Of a stretch of DNA of 64,000 nucleotides, positions 33,101 through 44,471 are shown in pieces. Where the stretch lies: assembly GCA_019137255.1 (NCBI GenBank), contig WPDH01000004.1, positions 124,001-188,000 of the forward strand, read 5' to 3'. The stretch's first letter is position 1. Each line of letters starts with the position of its first letter. The DNA comes from Corinectria fuckeliana (Eukaryota > Ascomycota > Sordariomycetes > Hypocreales > Nectriaceae). The translations under genes were made by a program, and so were the position numbers. Under the pieces are notes generated by a model. It worked only from the letters and a program-made list of their open reading frames with translations. It was not told the DNA's origin and ran no database searches.

Positions 33101-34425
33101 CTAACGGACCCCTGCTTTCTGCGGCCGCACCACGTCGGGCTGTAGCCACGGGATCCCAACTGCTGTCAGCTGTCGCAACTGTTCCATAAACACAAACGTC
33201 AAAACCGTGTGCGGCCTGGTAAAACGTCAACACGAGGTCTCGAGGTGGGCTGACACACTCACGTCAGTCTCAGCCACGCGGGCGTCCACCCTCGCATGAG
33301 AAACCGAGGTCCTTCCTCGAGAAGACCGGACCGAAGGACGAGTAGGAGTCCCTATCAGGTGTGAGAAAGGGGGCACAGGAGATGGAAAAAGACTGACCTC
33401 TTTTCCAGCACTTGACTGCAGACGGCTCTTGAGGACGTCGGCTGGGGCGCAGAGTGTTGTTGCCATGGTCCCTGCCATCAACGACGCGATGGCGTGTGTC
33501 TTGATGTCGTCGCCAAGTCCCGCCGAGCTTACGAGGTACTGCTTGGCTGAGGAATATCTGACAAGGAGGAATGAGCTCTCTGTTCCAGTGACGGATCATA
33601 AAACGGCTTACGTGGCGATTTGTGACACATCTAGACACCGTTAGTAGCGTTTCTCCTAGCATTATACTGACGTACTCATCAACACGCTCCTCGCGATATT
33701 GGCAGTCATCCCCTTCCCCAGCGTCCGCACGCCCTCTTCGCTAGCCACCCTGTACAGCGCCTGAACGGGGTTCGAGTACGCAAACCTCTGGGACTGCGGC
33801 TTGGCACCGTCGGCGCACATGCGCACGAGGACCACCTCGGCCGGGTTGCCGACGACGCCCGCAATGCCGCCGGCGAGGCCTGCGCAGGCAACGTTCCACG
33901 ACACGGGCAGCTTGCTCCCGCCCGTGAAGGCCAGGGCTTTCTCGGAGAGATGGCTGTGGATTCCGAAACGGGCGGTCGAGTACGTTCCCTGGCGGAGGAT
34001 GGACGCGGAGAGCCCGGTCCACAGTGAAGGGACCCCTGGAGCCCTGTTAGGATGGTTGTGCGGCTGCTTGGGTGTGGATGGACTTGCCGTCCCTCGCGGC
34101 AAAGCGGTGCAGCACGCTTAACATGGAGGTTTTCGACTTGAGGACCTGCATCCGGCTGTTGGCTTGTGTGAGCTCGGGTTTGAGTGTGTCGCGGTTCAGG
34201 GCGGCTGGCACTGACTATTTCGCTTGATCCAACGGGTGCGCTATTCAGAATCAGCATCACCAAGGCTGTTCGCTCGTGGAAAGAGCCTACTGAAGCAGAC
34301 CGCCAAGCAAGCTGCAGCGCCCCTTGAATGTAAACGTCAGACTGGCTGGTCAAGCGGCGGGGGCTGGTAGTTGGTGTTGCCTACCCCAGCCACAACGGCT
34401 CTTTGGTCTTGCGGTCTGAAGCCAT
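33101..34425 (-). CDS. Mitochondrial carrier, dicarboxylate-carrier-like (9 exons with two micro-exons)
   Basis: Exons in reading order are 34425-34385, 34322-34291, 34240-34216, 34155-34088, 34035-33676, 33630-33612, 33557-33398, 33351-33263 and 33215-33101, giving 302 residues, the normal carrier length. Three SLC25 repeats are visible, with signatures HPLDQAKYR (about 26-34), NPAEVVLVR (about 120) and APADVLKSR (about 222). Other family segments are GIPSLWTG-like VPSLWTGLSASILRQ, NVSQIATYSSAKQYL and MRGWTPAWLRLTPHTV. The closest match is the fungal dicarboxylate carrier type, which exchanges malate or succinate with phosphate across the inner mitochondrial membrane. Exon 3 (25 nt) encodes the first signature and exon 6 is only 19 nt. 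The intron after exon 4 seems to use a GC donor; a weak GT donor would insert three residues instead. Confidence 0.88.
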
Positions 34426-34660
34426 ATCTCCACTCGGGATTCGTACAGCAGTAACTTATCGTGCTGCTAGCTGAGCAAGATGGGCTGTTGTTTTATTGCC
34501 CGTTGACCAATCCATATCGGACCTCAAAAGTACCGACCGGCCCGGCGCCGGGCATTCGGAATGTGGGGTTGCGGCCTCGGTCTCAAAGTCTGAAGCCCGA
34601 CGGACCGCTCCGTGCATCCCGCAAACACACTTCAAAAACCCGCCCTTGTTCTTCCATTCC

Positions 34661-35607
34661 ATGTCGCAACCGCAGCCCTCACGCAACATGTCGAAGCTCT
34701 CTACGTCGCTCAAGGCCCTCGTCAACGCGCCCTTTGCGCGTCCGGGGCCGCTCCCTGCGCCGCGCCAGGTGCACGAGCTGTTCCAGGGCATCGCTAGGGA
34801 CGCCTCGAAGCGCAACCTCGGCGTCAAGTCCTGGCTGGCCATCTCTGTATGCGGGTCTCTCACGGCGGGCGTGGAAGGAAAAAAACGGTCAAGGCTGATG
34901 TGTACGTGTAGACGGCGACGGTGTTTACGCTCAACTCGCCCGACTCGCTGCCCGTCCTCCACCGCGTTGCCGCAGCCGAGCAAGGCGGCGGCGGCGTGCA
35001 GACGGCCGAGTTCATGAGGGAGGTCGGCCTCAAGTGCATCAGCTTCAACGGGATCCCGCGGTCCATCAACTGCCTCAACGCCTTCTACGCGTCGCTGCCC
35101 GACGACGTGGCGGCGCAGCTCTGCACGACGCCCAGCAGGACGCCGACGCCGCAGAACCTCGAGGCCGGGCTGGCACGCGGCCGGGCGCTCTGGGACTCGG
35201 TGTACCGGCCGTTCGAGGCCAAGCTCTACGCCAAGCTCGCGCGCTCGCACCCGGACCTGCCGGCGTACATCCTCGGCCACCACTACGCGGGCCTGCTCAG
35301 CGACCCGCCGCCGGCGGAGCGAGGCGGGCTGGCGAGCGTCGGGCGGGTGTACACGTCGGTCGCGGCCATCTCGTGCCTGCGCGCGCAGGCGGGCGTCGGG
35401 CCGCAGGTGCTGTCCCACGTCTTCGGGCTGAGGAAGGGCGTCGAGGACGGCACGTTCCGCGACGATGCCGACGGCGAGGGCGAGGAGGCGGTGCGGTGGC
35501 TGGCCAGTGACGAGGGCGGCGAGTGGATTCTGAAGACGGTCGATAGGATCGTCGAGGTCATGGGCGGTGCGACGTTTGCTCCGGCTGGGAGGGAGACGAA
35601 GCTGTAG
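34661..35607 (+). CDS. AhpD-like superfamily protein (2 exons)
   Basis: Exons 34661-34846 and 34912-35607 encode 293 residues. The core segment FMREVGLKCISFNGIPRSIN, then CLNAFYASLP, is the mark of fungal proteins annotated as AhpD-like. Further helical segments are ALWDSVYRPFEAKLYAKLAR and AYILGHHYAGLLSDPP. The redox CxxC of bacterial AhpD is not present, so peroxidase-partner activity is doubtful. The N terminus is basic and Ser/Pro-rich and might target mitochondria, though this is not clear. A second Met (MSKLSTSLKAL) ten codons in could be the real start. The gene lies between two genes for mitochondrial proteins. Codon use is strongly GC-ending. The reaction catalysed is unknown. Confidence 0.72.
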
Positions 35608-35897
35608 CGGAGCTGGGACTAAACAGCTCGTAAAGGCATCGTATGTGCGGTTGCCCATGGCTGCGTTTGTTCTTCTGGACGATCATGTAACTAGCATGTA
35701 CGATAGAAGCGGCTGGCTTAGCTTGAAGAACACTCGTGTGAAAATAAATGGCAATGATATCCTAGTATTTGCATCTTCAAACCGTTCATGGCTTCGCAAT
35801 ACACCACTCATTCAAATACCCGTCCTTCCGAAGTTCAATGCTCTTTCATCCTTTCTATAGTTGCCCAATACCCTTCAACTTTCCTCTCGTGGGGGCA

Positions 35898-37871
35898 TCA
35901 TTCATAAGACCGGTTCTCGTCCAGTTCAACAGTAAACTCGGCCTCCGTCTTGCTTCGAACCTCTTCAACTGTGACACCAGGCGCGAGCTCCGTCAGGGAC
36001 AGAGTGCCTTCTCGTCTGTTGACTTCAAACACACACTGCAATATACCTGTTAGCTTCCTCCAAAGCGTCTATGCAAGAAGCACACTTACCAGGTCGGTAA
36101 TAATGGTGCTGACAACTCGGGCTCCCGTCAGAGGCAGCGTGCATTGCTGCAAGATCTTGGACGAGCCGTCCTTGGCGACGTGATCCGTGGCCACGACGAT
36201 CTTGGTGTTGTCAGGGTTGGCAACCAGGTCCATGGCGCCGCCCATGCCCTTAAACGCCTTGCCGGGAATCATGTAGTTTGCAAGATCGCCGTTCGCACCA
36301 ACTTGAAGGGCCTGGAAGCGGATTCGTTAGTCAATGCACAAGGGGGGGACAATAAAGCGCCATTTGCTCACTCCAAGAATTGACACGTCAACATGCCCGC
36401 CCCGGATCATGCCAAAGGACTCGGTGGAGTCGAAGCAGGATGCTCCTGGAACAAGGGTAACGGTTTCTTTGCCGGCATTCACGATATCCCTGCCACCAGT
36501 TAGATGTGGGAACAAGTCTGGAAGTAAGCACACTCACGGGTCAACCTCGTCGATAGTGGGATAGGGGCCCATGCCCAGAATACCGTTTTCCGACTGGATC
36601 CAAACCTTTCTATCTGCTGGAAGCAAGGAAGCGGCCAAAGTAGGAATGCCTGATATGAATTAGGTACGCTCAATGCTTGGGGCGCAGGGAGATTTTACCA
36701 ACGCCGAGGTTAACATAGAACCCCTGCTTCAACTCTTTCGCAGCCCGCCTCGCAATGCGGATTCGTCTCTCTTGCGCCTCGCTTGTGGGCTTGGAGTCCT
36801 TGGAAGCGCCGTCGTCTCTCAGCTTCAACACCTCGATGCTCTTCTTCTCCGTTGACTGGACAATACGGTCGACGTAGATGCCGGGCAGATTGACGTCGTT
36901 GGGGTCGATGGCGCCGACCTCGACGATGTTCTCGGCTTCGACGATGGTCACCTTGGCGGCCTTGGCCATGATCGGTCCAAAGGCCCTGGTGGTATATCTA
37001 ACACGCACAGGATTAGCTGAGAACAGCCGTAAGTATCAAGGAGCTTTGAACTCGCCTAAACACGCAGTTTCCTTCCTTGTCGGCCTTCCATGCCCTTAGA
37101 ATCGCCACGTCGCCCGTCAGCGAAGTCTCCATGAGAAACGTTCGGCCATTGAACTCGCGCGTCTCCCTCTTTCGACCCCTTTCGATGACGGCGCCGGATT
37201 TGTCCAGGCGTACGGGGATGTCTCCAGTCTGAAGGAGGGTATCTGCTACGGTTAGCAATGAACCGTCACTGAGACGCAGGATGTTCTTACGGGCTGCCGT
37301 AGGCGTGAAGAAGGCCGGAATGCCAGCTCCGCCGGCTCGAATGCGCTCTGCCAGAGTTCCCTGAGGGCACAGCTCAATGGCGAGCTCTCCCGTCAAGTAC
37401 TTCTTTTCTAGCACCTTGTTGTTGCCGAGATATGACAGAATCAGTCGGTCGACCTGGCCTCCGCTCGTGAGGACCGACAACCCCCCCTTTCCTTCCTGGC
37501 CAGCATTATTCGACACGGCAGTGAGAGAATGGAGCGACTCGGGCCCTCTGCGCTTGAGTGCGGCAATGAGGGTATCTAGAATGCTAGTCAGCAGCGACCC
37601 CCTCGCCAGCAGAGCATTCTGGCATACCCGCAACACCACAGAGACCGAAGCCCGAGCTCAAGATGGTAGACCTGCTCTTGACATCTGCCACAGCAGCATC
37701 CGCATCTCGGAAGAGCTTTGTTTTTGCATTGGCGGAGCGCCGTGGCCTTGTGGATGAGAAGTTGCGGCTTCCCCGTTGGGCCTCTCGCACGCTGAGGCGG
37801 CACATCCATGTCAACGGCCCTGACGCGAGACGAGACTGGATGCAAACTGTCATGAGCATTGATTTCGACAT
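35898..37871 (-). CDS. Succinyl-CoA:3-ketoacid CoA-transferase, mitochondrial (8 exons)
   Basis: Exons in reading order are 37871-37628, 37575-37291, 37242-37056, 36997-36699, 36649-36538, 36489-36372, 36311-36090 and 36035-35898, giving 534 residues. The enzyme moves CoA from succinyl-CoA to acetoacetate or similar ketoacids in the mitochondrial matrix. The basic N terminus (about 50 residues, with RNFSSTRPRR) looks like a targeting peptide. The alpha half shows GFGLCG and LTGELAIELCPQGTLAERIRAGG. The beta half holds the catalytic-Glu motif SENGILGMGPYP (about residue 358), then SFGMIRGGHVDVSILGALQV and MGGAMDLV. Human SCOT is about 520 residues, so this copy is full length. The intron at 36998-37055 appears to use a GC donor (GCGAGT). 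Expression control is not visible. Confidence 0.93.
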
Positions 37872-38828
37872 TATGTGATGCTGCGTTTGCAGGATAGCTT
37901 GCCGGATTGATCGGAGAATGGCATCCTTATGACGGTTGGAAGAGCTTCGGCGTCATATCTAGTTCCGAGTAGACCGGCCGATCGGGTGTAAAAGTAGCGC
38001 CGATGTGTGAAGAGACCCATCTTGAAATCGGAGTGAAATAATAGCCCCGGATACCCACGCTTCTGCATGCGTTATGTACGTCCCCGCCACTAAAATCCGG
38101 GGAAGGCGATTTGGGTCGTATCCAGATCTTCTGGTGGGTAGGAAGTGTGTCATATGGAGTAGCGTACCTAGGACCCGTTCTGTAGATGTCACTGGCTTGA
38201 AGCGAACTGGAGGATAGATGGCATCTCCCGGCATAATGCTAGATGATATTTATGTATTGATGACTAAAGAGCTGATTATTCTACGACGAAGATGATCATG
38301 ATAAGGCTCTATTCTCTATTCTGTTATTGTGTCATTGCTCGTTCTTCAGTTATCGGATGAAAGCATCATGTAGTAAATATCCTACTCTCTGAATTAAATC
38401 CAAGTTTGCATGATATCCTTCATCTCCGTGGCACTAAACCCTGCTAGCCATGGCCATCAGCTTACGTTTGGTTCTGTGTTTTTGTGTGCAAGGTGAGAGG
38501 ACATGTCTTGGAGCTCAACATTTCGCCAACACGTCTATCAATTGCGAAAATCACCCAAGGTATACGAGTAGCCTATAAGCTTCAAAGAGGCGCGGTACAA
38601 CGTACCCTCTACTCCGTACGCGACTACAAACTTCAAGGTGCACGTTCAAGACTGGCAAGGGTGTGTTCCGCTGCAACTGAAACAATGACTTTTCTTGTAA
38701 GCCCCCGGCTTTCCTTGTCCATGTGCGTGATTGAGTGTCTAGTTTGCGTCTTCGAAGAGGCACCGCATTAAACCTAATCTACTACCTGAGAATATTAATT
38801 TGCGTTAGGACACGCATGAAAGAGAAAT
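37872..38828. other. Intergenic stretch between CoA-transferase and permease genes
   Basis: No convincing gene is seen in this 957-bp stretch. It should carry the promoter of the minus-strand CoA-transferase gene and the 3' region of the permease gene. One TACTCCGTA 9-mer lies at 38610-38618. Confidence 0.5.
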
Positions 38829-40608
38829 CTAGTCCGAGTGGTGCAGCGGCTTCTTGATGAAGACCGTCGTCTCCCAGCCGTCGATATCGTCCACAACAAC
38901 CTCCCGAACCAGCTCATAGTGGCCCAACCTGGGCAAGACTTGAGCCCAGATCAGCCAGTAGACACCGCCAGCAGCGATGATGCCAAAACCGACAACACAG
39001 TGAATATAGTAGGGCAGGTCCTCGTAGACGTTCTGGCCGTCCTCGGGGGGGACAAAGGGAGCAATGACGAGGTAGACGTTGCTGAGCATAAAGAAGACGA
39101 CGACGGGCAGAGTGGCGCTGATTGGGGGATTCCACTTCCAGGCGGCGCGGTGCAGATACAGGTGAACCAGGCCACCCGCGACAAAGGTGTTAACGATCGC
39201 AAGAGGGTAGGAGATGAGGCTGCCGAGGCTGGTTAGAACCACACTGGTATAGCAGACTGAAGGGAGGAGGGGACTTACTTGAGAATGAAGTTGTAAGCAT
39301 CACCGGGGGGAGGGGCGAGGATGACGACAAGGCAGATGAGCCAGTGCTCAAACAGACCGGCAAGAGGTGCGTTGAAGGGTCGGTTGCTCGCCCAGAAGCG
39401 GGAGAAGGGCAGGATGCCCTCGCGACCAAGCTCCTGCACGAGACGGCCCTGGGAGAAGATGACGCTGAGAACGTTGCCAAAGGCGGACAGGGCGACGAAG
39501 ACGGACAGGGCACGCTCGGCCGTGTTGCCAAAGACGTTTCGGAAGAGCGACGCGGCGACGAGGCGCTTGGAGGCCAGGATCTCGGCCTTGGGGACGGCGG
39601 CGAAGTAGGCGATGTTGACGAGCATGTAGAGGATGGAGACGGAGATGATGGCGACGGGCGCGGCGATCTTGAGGGTGCGCGTGGGGTTCTTGGTCTCGCT
39701 CAGGGCGTAGTTGGCGTTGCTGTAGCCGACGAAGCTCCAGATGACGTTGTACAGGGCGGTGACGACGCCGTAGGCGCTGCCGGTGGTGCCCTCGAAGGCG
39801 TTGGTGAAGTTGTCGGGCTTCTCGTCGATCTTGAGGTGGCCGCCGAGGGCGATGAAGCCGCCGATGATGATGATGACGATGATGGTGAGCTTGATGATGC
39901 CCAGGACGTTCTGGAGCCGGATGCCCCACTTCAGGGCGGTGCCGTGGATGATGAAGGCGGTGGTGATGCAGGCCAGGCCGACGCCGCGCTGGTTCCAGCG
40001 GGTGATGTCGACCTGGGCGGCGTGGAGGATGTACTCGCCGAAGACGACGGAGTTTCCGGAGGCCCAGCCGAGCAGGATGACGTAGCCGGTGTAGAGGCCG
40101 GTGACGAGGAACTTGGGCTTGCGGTAGACGTACTCGAGGTAGTTCTTCTCGCCGCCGTTCTTGGGGATGCCGGTGCCGAACTCGAGGTAGACGGCGGTGC
40201 CGGCGCCGGCGATGAGGGCGCCGGCGACCCACATGAACAGCGAGAGGCCGGTGCTGCCGGTGAGGGCGAGGATGGACGAGGGCGTCGCGAAGATGCCGGT
40301 GCCGATGATGCGGTTGAAGATGAGCATCGAAGCGCTGAGGACGCCGATCTGGCGCTTGGCGTCCCGGGCTTGTCTTAGACGGCCTAGGTAGGAGTCTGGG
40401 GTTAGCATGGTATTTTTTCCCTTAATTTTCCCCTTTTTTTTCTTTTTCTTCCTGTTTATTCTCTTCTACAGCCCAGGCCAGATTGTTTAGTAGTAGACGT
40501 ACCTGATTCGCTATCAGATGCAGAGTGGGAGAGGCCGACGCCATCGACATCGCCATCGTGGTTGGTGGCATCGTAGACCACCTGCTCCTTGGGGTCTTCG
40601 TGGCTCAT
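38829..40608 (-). CDS. MUP1-type amino acid (methionine) permease (3 exons)
   Basis: Exons 40608-40503, 40395-39279 and 39243-38829 encode 545 residues. It is an APC-superfamily transporter with about twelve membrane spans. The best match is the high-affinity methionine permease type: IGVLSASMLIFNRIIGTGIF in helix 1, GGEKNYLEYVYRKPKF, SFVGYSNANYALSE, and NVFGNTAERALSVFVALSAF. The N-terminal 60 residues are acidic and cytosolic (MSHEDPKEQVVYDATNHDGD). Introns are 107 and 35 nt-range short (40396-40502 and 39244-39278) with GTACGT and GTAAGT donors; the second is only 35 nt, which is very short for a fungal intron. Methionine as substrate is inferred from family resemblance. Confidence 0.88.
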
Positions 40609-42916
40609 GGTTGAAGAACAAAACGGCCAGCTCAGGGAAAGGATGAAGGGGGTGAAAGAAGGAGAGTTAACTTGTACAAATGACGAGGAGAGGTCAGTGG
40701 ATGGCAAGCTGCAAAGGAAACAGAGAGAAGAGGAAAGGAAAGACGGGACTCGATCGACCTTATGTATACTTCGGGGAGAACAGAGTGGTACTGGGTAAGG
40801 TACATGTAGTACCTACCTATCCACCCACGGGTCAAACCCGCCCTGACCCTGCCCTTCTGGGGGCAGAGCCTCCTTGGCAAAAGGCGCCAGGGCGGGAGTC
40901 TAGAAGCAAGCTAGAAGTCAAGCTTTCCATCCGTGGTGCCATTGTTGAGGCGTCTTTCGCGAACTGGAGGCGAACCGCCGCCAGCTTGGCGAATGAACGG
41001 CCGGACCCCCGGGAACCAGCGGGCTTCCAGACAGAGTCTAGACTGCATAGTAGGCAAAGGACTAATAATTCGCATTGCTACCTAAGGTTCTCTGCAGAGA
41101 GAAAGAAAAAAAGGGAAGAAAAAACCATCATCCATGTCGTGATTTCTCGCCGTGGGCATCCCATGTGTCATGGTTTTGCTCTTTGGGACGACCGGGTCGA
41201 TGGCGCAATCTGATGTGATCGCACCCGCCCCAGTTGCGCATCCAATCACGCGCGGCGCCGGTGCAAATTCTATCCACCTTGGGACTTCATCTGACATTGG
41301 CCTTGTTGGACGTTGCTAATAGCGTTCTGCTTCTTCCTTACTCACCTTCCGCATAAGGCTCCGGTGCGCGCTCCCCGGCAACCTGTGGTCTCGGGACTCG
41401 GAGCTGTGAGCTGGGGGGGGGGGGGACGCTTGATGAGCGACGAGGGTTCTATCCAGTCGGCTGGGTCGTTTGCATTGTGCATCCCGCGCGTTGCAGTGTA
41501 CACCGAGATGACCGCATCAACACCACCCACTTACCAAGGGGACGCCAAGACCCGTACTCCCCCGATGATGTGCTCAGGCTCTCTCCCCCCCCCCTTCTCC
41601 TTCCTCTAGGACGACTCGGATACGGACATGCGAAAGAGCCTCGACCGCTGTCGTTCTAGGCTACCCACCTTGGCTCCGAGACGGCGTCGCCGGGATCGAC
41701 GTGCTCCGCCGGCTCGACGCGGGTGGACGGCGGTGGAGCGACACGCGCGAAGCCCCGGACGCCCGGGGCGCTGCGGACCCGTACCTATCTAGCACAGGAG
41801 CTCTCAGCTGGGGGTGGGGGTGATGAGCTTCCAGACTCCAAGAAAGCTGTTGTTTTGTTTGCCACGCGGGAATCACGCTCAGTCCGGGGGGCGTCCAATA
41901 CGAACTCGCAGGCGTTGTGCCATCCGCATGGCGAACACGTCACATTGAGGCAGCCACTCACGTTTTTTCGTTGCACCTAGTGTTCGCTGTTTCTAGGCAC
42001 TTCTGCTGGCCGTGTATGATCTGAGGCCGTCAGCTGCAAAAGTTCACGTCCGTTGTTTGCTTGGCCCTTGAGTGTATATAGAAGCTATTGGTCCCCTCCC
42101 GTGCCAGGCTAACGGGTGTTGGGGTTGGCGGGTATGGCGTGCGAAGGCCAAGACCAAAGCCCAGCCAGACCCTGGACATTTTTGAAATGCACTGCCGATG
42201 CGAGACAACCGAACACCTGTTCGGGAAGGAGGATGTCACTTGGCTTTAATTAATGCTCAAAGCCATCGTTTTCCCCGAGGCGTGGTGTTGGAGCGGGAAC
42301 ATGTGAATAGTTCGGTGTCACAAGTCCTAGCAGCATCTCGATTCCTTACTGCCAGACCACGCCAGTTAAAGACATCCTACGTAAGGGAATTATGTGATTC
42401 CGGTAGCTTCTCGACTATGTGTAATAGCACGGCATATAGTTGGGAGACGCGGATTTCATTACGGCCTTCATGTAAGTCGAACGGGGGCCGAGACCATCCA
42501 CGGAGGGGTTTCAGAGGAGTTTTTCCGAAATAGCAAAAGCAATTCATGATTTACTTTTCACACTCGTCATTACCTCAAAATGACCATGTTCCAGGGGTTA
42601 TTCTCATCTCCCATCATTTATTGTTTATTATTTATTGTTCATTGTCAAGATGGCTTCGCCAAATGCGGACAATAGCTGTTGGTACTGTCTGTGGCTGTGA
42701 CTGTGGCTGAGTCTTGATGCTCGCAGCCTGGTGTGGCGGTGCCCGTGCCGTGGTGCAATTAAGCAACCCGACGCGTTGCACGGCCAACAGAGCGCGTTTC
42801 GCCATCACCACCATACGCCAAGTGACGCAATTCGAATTCCGCTGGGACATCTCGGCGTCCTCGTTCGCTACCAAGGAAGTAGTAGCTGGCAACTAGATCT
42901 GTGAACCTGCCGTCCC
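40609..42916. other. 2.3-kb divergent intergenic region
   Basis: This region lies between the start codons of the minus-strand permease and the plus-strand chromodomain gene. No coding exon was recognised. It contains a G run at about 41412-41424 and a pyrimidine-rich segment near 41581-41610. A short ATG frame at 42714-42896 just left of the chromodomain gene might belong to an unrecognised upstream exon, but there is no support. Confidence 0.45.
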
Positions 42917-43813
42917 ATGCCGTCATGCTTCCGTCAGGTCCTCCCACCGGTAACAGCTCCCCCAAGCTTTCCCTCCCTCTCGCTTGAGAGCTCCCGCGAC
43001 GCGCAATCGCATGCTCCGCAGCATTCCGCTGACGCCAACGTGGCATCTCCAGACCCCTACGATTTTCCCGCATCGCCTGTGAGGGCCAGGGACAGGAGGG
43101 ACGTCGTGGCTTCTCCCTCCGAGGGCAGCCGGTCCGCCCTGGCTCGCGGCAGCTCCCGCCACAGGGACGCCGCGGCGCCTGCCGTCGACGCCACTCCCAA
43201 GAAGAAGGACAAGATGCTGAACGGCGGCCCCGGTTCCGCGAAAGCCGACGCGAGCGAGAAACCCGCAAAGCCCGGAGCCCAAGAGGCATTCGCCGCCGGC
43301 GCCAGCAGCAGCACCGCCGCAACAACCGCCGCCACCGCAGCCAACGCCGAGCCGGTTGGCGAGCTCGAGGTCGAAAGCTTCGAGACGCACCGCGTAGACG
43401 AGACGAACGCGACGGTGGACATCCTGGTGCAGTGGGAGGGCGGCGAGAAGACGTGGGAGTCGGAATGGAGCCTGCAGAACCAGGTGCCGACGCTGGTCTT
43501 CCAGTACTGGGACGCGCTGGACGGGCGCGAGGCGGCGACGGGGCTGGACGTCTACCACGTCTTCCGCATCCTCAAGCGCGCCACGCCGCCCAAGGCCAAG
43601 AAGAACCGCTACATGTACCAGGTGCAGTGGGTCGGGTACCGGCGCACCGACGCGACGTGGGAGCACGAAGGCAAGATCAAGGAGATTGCGCCCGACGAGT
43701 TGATCAAGTTCGAGGCCAAGAACGGGGCCGCGTCGGATGCCGCGCCGCCGAAGCGCGTGGGCGGCCGCGGGCCGGGGCGTCCCAGGAAGAAGCCCAAGGT
43801 GTCTGCGGATTAG
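42917..43813 (+). CDS. Chromodomain-type protein with AT-hook tail
   Basis: A single exon encodes 298 residues. The first 145 residues are disordered and Ser/Ala/Pro-rich with a basic patch (PKKKDKM). Two chromo-like modules follow: about 148-203 (VESFETHRV, VDILVQWEGGEKTWESEW) and about 205-262 (DVYHVFRILKRATPPKAKKN, MYQVQWVGYRRTDATWEHE). The tail GGRGPGRPRKKPKV is an AT-hook. Chromodomains bind methylated histone tails and AT-hooks bind DNA, so a chromatin role in the nucleus is likely. In the first module an aromatic-cage residue is less clear than in the second. The ATG at 42917 is the first in frame, but a spliced upstream exon is possible. Confidence 0.8.
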   Translation: MPSCFRQVLPPVTAPPSFPSLSLESSRDAQSHAPQHSADANVASPDPYDFPASPVRARDRRDVVASPSEGSRSALARGSSRHRDAAAPAVDATPKKKDKMLNGGPGSAKADASEKPAKPGAQEAFAAGASSSTAATTAATAANAEPVGELEVESFETHRVDETNATVDILVQWEGGEKTWESEWSLQNQVPTLVFQYWDALDGREAATGLDVYHVFRILKRATPPKAKKNRYMYQVQWVGYRRTDATWEHEGKIKEIAPDELIKFEAKNGAASDAAPPKRVGGRGPGRPRKKPKVSAD

Positions 43814-44471
43814 GTCTGCAGAGCAGACTTGAGGAGATGGAGGTGGAGGTTGAGATCAAGGTGGAGGTTCAGGTTATGAGAGTGAGACATGCATGGTCCG
43901 GTCAAGGCATGGTTTCTAGGCTAGGTTTCGGAGAACCCGCAGCACGTTGACATGGCTTGGGTCACAGCTGGTGTTGCTGTGCACCGCGATATGCTGTGTC
44001 GAAGCTACAGGTTCATAGTGCTGGATATGTGTAACCCAGTGTTCGGCATGGGATAGTCTCGCCTTGCGTCTTGCCTTGCGTGGAGATGATGGAAGCCGAG
44101 TTTAACGCATGGGTCGAGCCCCTCCCGCTAATCATGGGCTGTAACAATTCTGACTGTCCTCGTTACACGGGGGAATGTGGCTGGTGGAAGCGAACGGCGC
44201 GGGATACACGACATGACTTTGCTGCTTTTTGTTTACATCTTGTCGCACTTCAATACATGTCATTAAACTAAAGCTGTCGTGGTCGATCCCTCCCCTTGGC
44301 CTATGCAAAGAGCGTGGACTCGGCCGAACTGCTTTGTTCGTTGGTGTTAGCCAGTAAGGTTGACAGGAACCATGTGTCACTCCTAGAGTTGGCCATCGCA
44401 GTTGCAGTCTATAAGAAATTCGAGATTGGGCTCCGCGACATGTGTAGGTTACCTTCTCAACAGCCTCCCCC
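43814..44471. other. Convergent intergenic stretch
   Basis: This 658-bp gap lies between the 3' ends of the chromodomain and iron permease genes. Only short unrelated frames occur. It should contain both transcript ends; nothing else is recognised. Confidence 0.5.

Noticed and set aside
34456..35658. A 400-codon minus-strand open frame opposite the AhpD-like gene
   Set aside because: It is Arg/Ala/Gly-rich mirror sequence of a very GC-rich plus-strand gene.
39344..40378. A 344-codon plus-strand open frame opposite the first MUP-type permease
   Set aside because: It is Asp/Glu/Gly-rich low-complexity sequence mirroring GC-ending codons of the permease on the other strand, which has clear family motifs.
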